This document shows, piece after piece, positions 9,462 through 17,187 of a DNA stretch of 64,000 nt (its first letter is position 1; each line of letters begins with the position of its first letter). Location of the stretch: positions 4,681,001 to 4,745,000 of the forward strand of contig NZ_JAUSYQ010000002.1 in NCBI RefSeq assembly GCF_030816965.1. Reading direction: 5' to 3'. The DNA is from Streptomyces canus. Lineage in GTDB: Bacteria; Actinomycetota; Actinomycetes; Streptomycetales; Streptomycetaceae. A model generated the notes under the pieces. It did not search any database, was not told the origin of the DNA, and saw nothing but the letters and a program-made list of their open reading frames with translations. Made by a program: the position numbers and the translations under genes.

Positions 9462-9509
9462 TTCCGTGCGGGGGCGGCGACTGCACTGCGGTCCATCCCC
9501 CGCACGGAA
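9462..9509 (+). terminator. 13-bp stem hairpin between the secreted protein and the pectinolytic gene
   Basis: Arms TTCCGTGCGGGGG (9462-9474) and CCCCCGCACGGAA (9497-9509) pair perfectly around a 22-base loop. It can serve as terminator for the upstream gene. The 3' arm ends 11 bases before the ATG at 9521 and includes the GGAA of its only purine-rich region, so the hairpin could also mask the ribosome site. Confidence 0.6.
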
Positions 9510-9520
9510 CGGAACCGCAG

Positions 9521-11578
9521 ATGAGTGAGACACGCAGCAAGGCCCGCCACCGCAGAAGGAAGACGGCCCTGGCGGTCGGTGTCCCGCTGGCGCTGAGCGC
9601 CGCCGGAGTCATGGGCTACGGCGCCCTGCCCGGCGCCCAGACCCGGGCGGCCGCCGCCACCACCGCCGCCCCCGTCTGGGCCACCGCCACCGCGGACGGC
9701 TTCGCCTCCGTCAACGCGCTGGGTCAGAACGGCACTTACGGCGGCCGGGGCGGTCAGATCGTCACCGTGAAGACGCTCGCCGACCTGGAGAAGTACGCGA
9801 CGGCGAGCGAGCCGTACGTCATCGTCGTCGCCGCGACCATCACCATGGACCCGGTCGGGAAAGAGATCAAGGTCCAGAGCAACAAGACCATCGTCGGGTC
9901 CGGGACCTCCGGGCAGATCGTCGGCGGCGGCTTCTTCCTCGGTACCGGGGTGCACAACGTGATCATCCGCAACCTCACCATCCGGGACGCCTACCAGGGC
10001 GTGTGGAACGACAAGGAACACGACTTCGACGCCATCCAGATGGACGGCGCCCACCACGTGTGGATCGACCACAACGACCTGCGGCACATGGCCGACGGAC
10101 TCATCGACGTCCGCAAGGACAGCACCTATGTGACGGTCTCCTGGAACAAACTCAGCCAGGACAACAAGGCGTTCGGCATCGGCTGGACGGAGAACGTCGT
10201 CACCGACATCACCATTCACCACAACTGGATCCGCGAGACCGAGCAGCGCAACCCGTCCACGGACAACGCGGCCCACGCGCACCTCTACAACAACTTCCTG
10301 GAGGACGTGGCCGGGACGGACATCAACTCCTCCTACGGCAACTACTCGCGCGGCGCGACCAGGATGGTCCTGGAGAACTCCTACTTCCAGGGCTTCAAGA
10401 ACCCCGTCATCAAGGACAGCACCGCGAGCATCGTCCAGAAGGGCAACACCTTCGTGGGGACGAGCGGGCGCAACGAGAGCGGAGGCACCGCCTTCGACCC
10501 GACGACGTACTACGCCTACACGCTCGACAAGACGGCCGATGTACCGGCGCTTCTCAAGTCCGGCGTGGGGCCACGGAGTTCGATCGGTACGACGGCGACC
10601 GCCTCGACGAAGGCCGCCGCCGCGACCACACTCACCGTCGCCAAGGACGCCAGCGGGCAGTACTCGACCGTGCAGGCAGCGGTGAACGCGGTACCGGCCA
10701 ACAACGCCTCCCGTGTGGTGATCTCGGTGAAGCCGGGGACCTACCGCGAGCTGGTCAAGGTGCCGTCCAACAAACCGCACGTCACCATCCAGGGGTCGGG
10801 CGGCAGCCGTAGCGACACGGTGATCGTCTACAACAACGCGTCCGGCACCCCCAAGCCCGACGGCTCGGGCACCTACGGCACCGGCGGCAGCGCCACCGTC
10901 GCCGTCGAGGCCGACGACTTCCAGGCCCGCAACCTGACGATCTCCAACGACTTCGACGAGGCCAGTCACCAGGACATAGCCAACCAGGCGGTCGCCCTGC
11001 GCACCGCCGCCGACAAGGTGTTCCTCGACGGGGTCATCGTCAGCGGCGACCAGGACACGCTCCTCGTGGACACCGCGGCCAAGGAGAAGCTGGGCCGGGT
11101 CTACATGACCAACTCCTACGTCATCGGCAACGTCGACTTCATCTTCGGGCGAGCCACCGCGGTGATCGACAAGTCCGTCATCACGCTGAAGAAGCGCTGG
11201 AACGGCACCTCGGCCGGTTACGTCACCGCGCCCAGCACCGCCGCGGGCCGCAAGGGCATCCTCATCGCCAACTCGACCGTGAACGGGGACGTCTCCTCCG
11301 CGAGCTTCTACCTGGGCCGCCCCTGGCACGCCGGCGGTGACGCGAGCCTCGATCCGCAGACCACGGTCCGGAACACGTCGTTGAGCGCCGCGATCAAGTC
11401 CACGCCGTGGACCGACATGAGCGGGTTCTCCTGGAAGGACGACCGGTTCGCGGAGTACAAGAACACCGGCGCGGGCTCGGGTGCGGCGAGCAGCAGCCGG
11501 CCGCAGCTGACCGACGCGCAGGCCGCCGGCCAGGAAGTCGCGGACTGGCTGGGCGACTGGACACCGAGTCCGTCCTGA
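9521..11578 (+). CDS. Secreted pectate lyase (PL1) - pectin methylesterase (CE8) fusion
   Basis: 685 residues with an N-terminal export signal (basic RKARHRRRK-type stretch, then a hydrophobic core ending near residue 45). The first domain (about 50-355) is a right-handed beta-helix pectate lyase of family PL1: FDAIQMDGAHHVWIDHN, DGLIDVRKDSTYVTVSWNKL, and the catalytic-region Arg in TEQRNPSTDNAAHAHLYNN. The second domain (about 375-680) is a CE8 pectin methylesterase with GTYRELVKVP, SGDQDTLLVDT, GNVDFIFGRAT and LGRPWH. The two catalytic Asp residues and the Arg of CE8 are all in place. De-esterification by CE8 makes substrate for PL1, so the fusion couples the two steps of pectin breakdown. 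Confidence 0.9.
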   Translation: MSETRSKARHRRRKTALAVGVPLALSAAGVMGYGALPGAQTRAAAATTAAPVWATATADGFASVNALGQNGTYGGRGGQIVTVKTLADLEKYATASEPYVIVVAATITMDPVGKEIKVQSNKTIVGSGTSGQIVGGGFFLGTGVHNVIIRNLTIRDAYQGVWNDKEHDFDAIQMDGAHHVWIDHNDLRHMADGLIDVRKDSTYVTVSWNKLSQDNKAFGIGWTENVVTDITIHHNWIRETEQRNPSTDNAAHAHLYNNFLEDVAGTDINSSYGNYSRGATRMVLENSYFQGFKNPVIKDSTASIVQKGNTFVGTSGRNESGGTAFDPTTYYAYTLDKTADVPALLKSGVGPRSSIGTTATASTKAAAATTLTVAKDASGQYSTVQAAVNAVPANNASRVVISVKPGTYRELVKVPSNKPHVTIQGSGGSRSDTVIVYNNASGTPKPDGSGTYGTGGSATVAVEADDFQARNLTISNDFDEASHQDIANQAVALRTAADKVFLDGVIVSGDQDTLLVDTAAKEKLGRVYMTNSYVIGNVDFIFGRATAVIDKSVITLKKRWNGTSAGYVTAPSTAAGRKGILIANSTVNGDVSSASFYLGRPWHAGGDASLDPQTTVRNTSLSAAIKSTPWTDMSGFSWKDDRFAEYKNTGAGSGAASSSRPQLTDAQAAGQEVADWLGDWTPSPS

Positions 11579-11667
11579 CCTGGTGTTTTCACCGGATTTC
11601 CGCTCCAGTGTCAGACCCTCGATCTAGGCTGGTTCCGTAGATCAGAAGTCGGACGGGGGAGCGGAAA

Positions 11668-13431
11668 GTGGTACGTATCGAAAGGCATCGGGTCGGCGAG
11701 GCGGCCGTTTCGGCGGTGCGGAAGGACTTCGCGAACAGGATCGGTTCGCAGGTCCACTCCATGTCCAAGGCCGGCCCGGTGACGGCGTGGGAGTGGTGGC
11801 TGATCGCCCAGGAGTTCGTCGAGTATCTTGGCGCGCTCTCGGTGGAGACCCCCGATCTGCACTCTCCTGAGGCGAAGGCGGTCCTGGAGGACGCCGCCGA
11901 GGCGGCCGCCGGCGCGGTGGCGTACGCGGCGTACTTCCCCCGCGACCACTTCGAGGTCTTCCTCACCTACCCCGACTGGGGCCTGGTCTACGACCGCGAG
12001 CCCGACGGCACCCCGGAGCCGGTCACGGCCGCCAAGTGGCTGGACGCCTTCTGCCTGGCGATCCTCGCCGAGAGGACCCAACGGCACGGCGAGGCCTTCC
12101 AGTTCGCGCGCGAGGCCCCCCAGCAGGGCCGCTCCGGCCACCCCGACGCCGAACTGATCAACGGCTTCATGGCCTGCGTCATCGGCGACACCGGCGACGA
12201 CGACGTCACCCACCCGCCCTCCCGCAAGCAGAAGCTCAAAGCGCTCGACGCGGCGCTCGACCGGGTCCGGGCACGGGAGACGGAGACCGGCGAGCACCTC
12301 GCCGACCAGCCGTACGGCATCGGGCTGCGGGCGCTGCGCGCGCTGACCGCGAGTGACCGGGAGGGGTTCGACGAGGCGGTCGTACGACTGCTGAGGCCGC
12401 TGACCGGCACTCCCGGGCCCGGAGCGCGTCCGGGCAGTCTTCTCCCCCTCCTCCCGATCGCCCTCGCGGCACTGGCGTACCGCGAGGAGGGCTGGCCGCC
12501 GGCCGTCGACAGCGACTATCTGCCGGACGCGCTGGTCACCGGTTTCAAGGCCACCCCGCCGCGGGTGGGGCCCTACGGCCGGGACCGCCGCCCGGACGCG
12601 GTGGCCGAACTCGCCGCGGGGGTGGTGGAGTTCGGGCGGCTCCTGGAGCCGCGTCCCCTGGACCCGGACAGTGAGGAGCAGTTCGAGCGGTACACCCGGG
12701 ACGCCATCACCCCGATGCCCGGCAAGTCGCTCACCACCTTCGAGCTGGCCTACGCCGTCACCTACCAGGAGCTCCTCTTCCGGACCCGTGCCTCGCACAC
12801 GCCCGACGCGAGCGACGCCCAGCTGGAGAATCTGCGGCTGGCCGCGGAGCTGGGGGCGGCGTTGTTCCGTACGACACTGGCGGAGCCCGGTACCGACGTG
12901 CCGGTGACGATCGACGGCAGGACCGTGACCTACCCCGCCTGCCGGGACGAGGACGCCGGGCCGGAGGCCTGGCACCGGGCGGTGCACCTCGCGCTGGTCA
13001 CGGGGCGGCGGGAGCATCTGGCGCCGCTGGTCCTGGCCGGGCCGGAGCGTGTCGGCCCCGACCGTTCGGTGCCGGCCTCCTACCGGCGGGCCCTGCACGC
13101 CTATCTGCGCGGCGAGGACCCCGAGCCCGCCACGGACCTGGCGCTGCGGGACGCCGGGAAGGCCCGCGACCAGGGTGTCCTGCCGCCGCCCGCGGTGCTC
13201 TTCTCCCAGCTCGTGGAGGGCGACGAGGAGAGCTTCAACCTGGCCCTCCTGGACGCTCTCACGGTCCACCGCGACCACTACGCCGTCGCCGACCGCCCCG
13301 CCGACCCCGACGCCGCGCTGAGCCTCGACATCCTGGCCCTCGTCTGTCACGCCCGGCGGCGGGGCTGGGGGATCAGAGTGCGGTCACCGTATCTGCCGGC
13401 CCGGATCGTGGGGGCGGCGGAGCCGTTCTGA
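11668..13431 (+). CDS. Imm49-like protein with two related halves
   Basis: 587 residues, no signal peptide, Ala/Leu/Asp-rich and largely helical. The first half contains YGIGLRALRALTASDREGF and LLPIALAALAYREEGW, then VDSDYLP. The second contains FSQLVEGDEESFNLALLDAL and LDILALVCHARRRGW, then VRSPYLP. The repeated order of these patterns points to an internal duplication. The pattern recalls Imm49, an immunity family attached to polymorphic toxins, normally about half this length. No toxin gene lies beside it. The GTG start has a GGGGGAG site. The assignment is by eye and moderate. Confidence 0.6.
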   Translation: MVRIERHRVGEAAVSAVRKDFANRIGSQVHSMSKAGPVTAWEWWLIAQEFVEYLGALSVETPDLHSPEAKAVLEDAAEAAAGAVAYAAYFPRDHFEVFLTYPDWGLVYDREPDGTPEPVTAAKWLDAFCLAILAERTQRHGEAFQFAREAPQQGRSGHPDAELINGFMACVIGDTGDDDVTHPPSRKQKLKALDAALDRVRARETETGEHLADQPYGIGLRALRALTASDREGFDEAVVRLLRPLTGTPGPGARPGSLLPLLPIALAALAYREEGWPPAVDSDYLPDALVTGFKATPPRVGPYGRDRRPDAVAELAAGVVEFGRLLEPRPLDPDSEEQFERYTRDAITPMPGKSLTTFELAYAVTYQELLFRTRASHTPDASDAQLENLRLAAELGAALFRTTLAEPGTDVPVTIDGRTVTYPACRDEDAGPEAWHRAVHLALVTGRREHLAPLVLAGPERVGPDRSVPASYRRALHAYLRGEDPEPATDLALRDAGKARDQGVLPPPAVLFSQLVEGDEESFNLALLDALTVHRDHYAVADRPADPDAALSLDILALVCHARRRGWGIRVRSPYLPARIVGAAEPF

Positions 13432-13448
13432 CGTGTACGGCCTGCGCG

Positions 13449-15234
13449 TCAGCGCCTGAGGATCATCGTGTCGTCCGGCAGCTTCCTGAGGATCATCGTG
13501 TCCTCCGGGAGCGGGCCCAGGAGGCGGGCGTAGGAGCCTCGGCGGGCGACCAGTTCGGCGTGGGTGCCCGACTCCACCAGGCGTCCGCCGTCCACCACGA
13601 GGATCCGGTCCGCGTCGGGGGCCAGGCTCAGATCGTGGGTGATCATGATGGTCGTACGGCCCGACATCAGTCTGCGCAGGGGGTGCACGACCTGGCGCGC
13701 GGCGACCGAGTCGAGGCCGGCGGTGGGCTCGTCGAGGATCAGGACGGGCGCGGCCCGGAGCATCGCGCGGGCGATGGTGATCCGCTTGAGCTGGCCGCCG
13801 GACAGTGCCGCCGTGCCGGGGGCGATCTCGGTGTCGTAGCCCTCGGGGAGCGAGGAGATGAAGTCGTGGGCCGCCGCCGACCGGGCCGCCTGTTCGATCT
13901 CCTCGTCGCTCGCGCCCGGCCGGCCCGTCCCGATGTTCTCGCGGATCGTTCCGTTGAGGATCAGGGTCTCCTGCGGGAGCAGGGCGACCTGCTCCCGCAG
14001 GAACTCCAGGCCCATGTGGGTGAGCGGGACGCCGTCCAGGGTGATCACGCCCGCGGAGGGGTCGTAGAAACGGGTGAGGAGCTTGGACAGGGTGGACTTG
14101 CCGGCGCCGCTCGGGCCCGTGATGATCACCAGTTCGCCTGGCGCGGCCGAGAAGGACACGTCGGTGAGGGAGTCGCGGCGGGCGGTGGGGTAGCGGAAGT
14201 GCACGCCGTGGAAGCCGACCCAGCCGCGGACCGGCCAGACGGGGACGGGTTCGGCCGGGTCGCCGACCGACGGTTTCGCGTCCAGGATCTCGTTCAGGCG
14301 CTGGGCGCCCGCGGTGGCGGCCGTGAGGGTCAGACCCAGTTGGCCGAGGTTGCGGACCGGCGGGTACAGGTAGCCGATGAAGGCGGCGAAGGCGAGGAGC
14401 TGACCCAGGGTCATACGGCCGGCCGAGATCTCCCAGACGCCCAGACCGATCACGGCCAGCACACACAGCGTCTCGACGACCTCGACGAACTGCTCGTACA
14501 TCTCGCTCAGCCGGGCCCCCGCGCACGGAGGCCCTCATCCAGGCGCGGGCCTCGCGGTCGAGGCGCCTCTCCTCGTCGCGGCGGCGGTTGTAGGCCTGCG
14601 TGAGGACCACGTTGCCGAGCGACTCCTCCACCACGGAGGTGATCGCGCCGTCGGCGACCCGCTCGTCCTGCGAGGCCTCCTTGATGCGGCCGGAGAAGCG
14701 GCGGGCGGCGAACAGGAACAGGGGCGCGAGGACGAAGGTGGCCAGGGCGAGGTCCCAGCGCAGGTACAGGGCGGCCGCCGAGTAGAAGACGGCCGAGAAG
14801 GCGGCGGCGACCGTGCCGACGACGCCGGACACGACCATCTGCTCGATGGCCTCGACGTCACCGGTGAGGCGTTCGACCAGGTCGCCCTGGCGGTGCTTCT
14901 GGAAGAAGTGCGGGGGCAGGTCCTGGATGTGCCGGAAGACCTTCGCGCGCAGGCGCAGCACGAATCTCTCCGCGGTCCAGGTCGCGAGCGAGTTGCCGAG
15001 GTAGCCGACGAACGCGCCGAGCGCGGCGACACCGAGCCAGGCGCCGGCCGGCCCCCAGAAGGCGGAGAGCGAACCGGCCTTCAGGGCGGTGTCGGTGAGT
15101 TCCGCGAACAGCAGGATCGCGGCGGTCTCGGCGAGCGCGGACACCACCACGCACGCGACGATCGCCGCCAGCCACTTGCGGTCGCCGCGGGTCAGCGGCC
15201 AGAAACGGCGGAACGCCTCGCGGACTTCCCTCAT
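13449..15234 (-). pseudogene. ABC exporter (TMD-NBD half-transporter), split by a one-base frameshift
   Basis: The N-terminal piece (from 15234, MREVREAFRRFWPLTRGDRK) holds membrane helices and the coupling region PPHFFQKHRQGDLVERLTGD. The C-terminal piece (14501 to 13449) resumes at MYEQFVEVVETLCVLAVIGL and carries Walker A GPSGAGKST, Q-loop LLPQET, signature LSGGQLKRITIARAML, Walker B VLILDEP and the H-loop His (MITHD). The frames join at a run of five C (14516-14520 on the plus strand); with four C the two pieces read straight through as one ~590-residue protein. No C39 peptidase domain is present. It lies downstream of three tiny basic peptide genes on the same strand. It may be a real mutation or a sequencing error. 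Confidence 0.85.
13456..13515 (-). repeat. 30-bp tandem duplication at the exporter's C-terminus
   Basis: Two copies of a 30-base unit, each beginning CTGAGGATCATCGTGTC on the plus strand (13456 and 13486), encode a doubled decapeptide, EDTMILRKLP then DDTMILRR, just before the stop. The period keeps frame. Confidence 0.8.
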
Positions 15235-15343
15235 GACGACTTCCTTTCGTGTGCGGCGGTCGCGGGTGGCGGAGACGGCCGAGGCGGGGCCCCCGACGCG
15301 AGACGCGCTCGCTGCCGGTGGCCCCGCCTCGCGGCGTGCTCCC

Positions 15344-15460
15344 TCAGCCCTTGTGGGCGATGGGGCGGCGCTTCGGCGCGTGCTTCTTCGGCGCCTTCTT
15401 CTTCGGGGCCGGAACGGGCTTGGCGTCCTTCTTGACGGGGACGACCTTGTGGAAGCTCAT
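15344..15460 (-). CDS. Lysine-rich micropeptide, copy 1 (38 aa)
   Basis: The product begins MSFHKVVPVKKDAKPV, continues PAPKKKAPKKHAPK and ends RRPIAHKG. About one third of its residues are Lys, Arg or His, the rest mostly Pro, Ala and Val; there is no Cys and no hydrophobic segment. An AAGGA site precedes the ATG. It is almost identical to copy 2 (15558-15674) and clearly related to copy 3 (15712-15825). Conserved ends (MSF-H/R-K and PKRRP-x2-HK) across three copies, in-frame stops and separate ribosome sites argue for real genes. I know no named family. It sits 109 bases upstream of the ABC exporter, same strand. Confidence 0.75.
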   Translation of the reverse strand: MSFHKVVPVKKDAKPVPAPKKKAPKKHAPKRRPIAHKG

Positions 15461-15557
15461 GTCTGCATCCTTCTCTGTCCGGGTTCTGCAACAGTTCCTC
15501 TACCGATCTGCTGCAATTCCCTATGAATGAATTTGATTTACTTCAGTGAATTCTGTG

Positions 15558-15674
15558 TCAGCCCTTGTGGGCGACCGGGCGGCGCTTCGGCGCGTGCTTC
15601 TTCGGCGCCTTCTTCTTCGGGGCCGGAACGGGCTTGGCGGCCTTCTTGACGGGGACGACCTTGTGGAAGCTCAT
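15558..15674 (-). CDS. Lysine-rich micropeptide, copy 2 (38 aa)
   Basis: It differs from copy 1 at only a couple of positions (VKKAAKPV for VKKDAKPV and RRPVAHKG for RRPIAHKG), with the same GAGAAGGATGC leader before the ATG, which marks a recent duplication. The 97 bases separating it from copy 1 are markedly AT-rich for this genome (a stretch around 15520-15550), as expected of a promoter. The charge pattern, blocks of Lys separated by Pro/Ala, resembles the tails of nucleic-acid-binding proteins as well as cationic antimicrobial peptides. Confidence 0.75.
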   Translation of the reverse strand: MSFHKVVPVKKAAKPVPAPKKKAPKKHAPKRRPVAHKG

Positions 15675-15711
15675 GACTGCATCCTTCTCTTCGGCGTGTT
15701 TTAGGCGGAAC

Positions 15712-15825
15712 TTACTTGTGACCGACCGGGCGGCGCTTCGGCGTCGCCTTCTTCGGCTGGGCCTTCTTGGGGGCCGGAGCGGGCTTGCTGGCCTTCTTCA
15801 CCGGAGCGATCTTGCGGAAGCTCAT
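15712..15825 (-). CDS. Lysine-rich micropeptide, copy 3 (37 aa, divergent)
   Basis: The product begins MSFRKIAPVKKASKPA, continues PAPKKAQPKKATPK and ends RRPVGHK with a TAA stop. It is the most diverged of the three yet keeps both conserved ends. Two ATGs stand in tandem; the second is better spaced from the AAAGGAG site, so I chose it. The upstream 110 bases are again comparatively AT-rich. Its divergence from copies 1 and 2 means the family has been kept under selection for some time rather than arising from one slip. Confidence 0.72.
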   Translation of the reverse strand: MSFRKIAPVKKASKPAPAPKKAQPKKATPKRRPVGHK

Positions 15826-15980
15826 CATGCTCTCCTTTGCGTTTGCGTCGTTCGCTTTCGACATGGAAAACACTACGGCATTCCTGCCGCCGAAAAAGCC
15901 ATTCCGCCTTAGACCTCAATAAGATTGGATGTGCGTCGCCTGAGAATCGAAAGGCTGACACAGAATTTAAGGACGGACAT

Positions 15981-17117
15981 CTACGGACCGACTGCCAGTC
16001 CGGAGCCCTCGATGCGCACCCTGATGCCGTCCTTCGCCACGCGTACGTCCCGCAGGCGCAGCTCACCGCTCGGCGGCTCGGGCAGCCGGAAGCCGAGGGA
16101 GAGACGGTCGGCGAGGACCGGGCGGGTCAGCCGGGAGAGGGCGTCGAGCAGTGCCGGATCCAGGCCCAGGCGGTCCAGGAGTTCGGGGTGGGCCAGGGCC
16201 AGGTCCAGGAGGTTCAGGCGCATGGCCTGCCGTACGAACTCCGGGCGTCCGGTCAGACGGGACAGCGCCGCGTCGGAGCGCTGCGCCTCACGCACGGTGG
16301 CGTCGGGCACGCCCAGCGCGCGCACCACGGAAGGGACCGCCAGCACGGCACGGGCCTTGCGCGTCTGCCGGGCCAGGGCCGCCGCGGACGCACGGGTCAG
16401 ATGCAGGCCCTGCGAGGAGCGCGTGCCCGGCCGGTAGGTCGCCAGCTCCCCGATGTCCAGGCGCATCCCGCCGATCCGGGTGTCGACGCCCCGCTCCCCG
16501 TCGCGCGCCACGCGCACGTCGGCCCGCAGCCGCAGGTCGTGTCCGGCGACCGGAAGAGTGCCGCGCACGGCGACCCGGTCCCGGCCCGCTCCCGTGAACG
16601 TCACCTGGGACGCGCCGAGTTCACGGTTCAGGTCGGCGAAGGAGAGCAGGACGTCGCCGTCGAGGCGGGGAACTCGCGCCCCGCGCACGGAGGTCGGCCC
16701 GTCGCCGTCGAGCCGTATGTCATGGGCCGTCGCCGACACCGCGGCCAGCGTGACCCGGTCGGCCGCCACGTCCGGGACGGTCACCTTGACCGAGTCCAGT
16801 CGCCTGCCCGCGAGTTGCGGCAGGAAGGGGAAGCCGTCGATCTCCACCTCGGGCGCCGCGGTCAGCCGCAGCCGGTCCTTGAGCGTGTCCGCGGCCCTGT
16901 GCTCGGCGTACAGGACGGCCCAGCGGTCGGCGAGGGTGAGGAAGGCGGCCAGCACCAGCAGCGAGGCGACCGTCTTCAGCGCGAAGGGCAGGCCGGTGAA
17001 GCGGCCCCGCCGACGCCTCCGCCCGGTGCGGCGGTGGGTGGTCGGCGGGGCCTGGGGTTCTTCGTGCGGGACGTCATATGGGTGGGGATGCGTGGGTATG
17101 GGGTGGGGGGAACGCAT
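15981..17117 (-). CDS. LmeA-like (DUF2993) lipid-binding protein
   Basis: 378 residues. A basic, His/Pro-rich N-terminus (to about 45, ending RRTGRRRRRGRF) precedes one membrane segment (ALKTVASLLVLAAFLTLAD). The rest is a beta-rich extracytoplasmic domain that starts with VEIDGFPFLPQLAGRRLDSV, the characteristic opening of DUF2993/LmeA proteins, followed by long stretches of alternating strands (VTLAAVSATAHDIRL). LmeA in mycobacteria binds phospholipids and supports lipomannan elongation. A corresponding role in the Streptomyces envelope is inference. It is transcribed toward the micropeptide genes, 155 bases away. Confidence 0.75.
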   Translation of the reverse strand: MRSPHPIPTHPHPYDVPHEEPQAPPTTHRRTGRRRRRGRFTGLPFALKTVASLLVLAAFLTLADRWAVLYAEHRAADTLKDRLRLTAAPEVEIDGFPFLPQLAGRRLDSVKVTVPDVAADRVTLAAVSATAHDIRLDGDGPTSVRGARVPRLDGDVLLSFADLNRELGASQVTFTGAGRDRVAVRGTLPVAGHDLRLRADVRVARDGERGVDTRIGGMRLDIGELATYRPGTRSSQGLHLTRASAAALARQTRKARAVLAVPSVVRALGVPDATVREAQRSDAALSRLTGRPEFVRQAMRLNLLDLALAHPELLDRLGLDPALLDALSRLTRPVLADRLSLGFRLPEPPSGELRLRDVRVAKDGIRVRIEGSGLAVGP

Positions 17118-17187
17118 CGATCCATCCGATCATGCGAACGCCCCCCACCCGCAACCCACCCCGGGCCTGTGCGACTCAGTTCACGAT

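Noticed and set aside
11668..13431. A toxin-immunity pair next to the Imm49-like gene
   Set aside because: The neighbours are a pectinolytic fusion and an ABC exporter; neither carries a toxin domain or polymorphic-toxin architecture.
15701..16066. 121-residue minus ORF overlapping micropeptide copy 3
   Set aside because: It reads the micropeptide in another frame and extends into the LmeA-like gene; no ribosome site and no conserved sequence.
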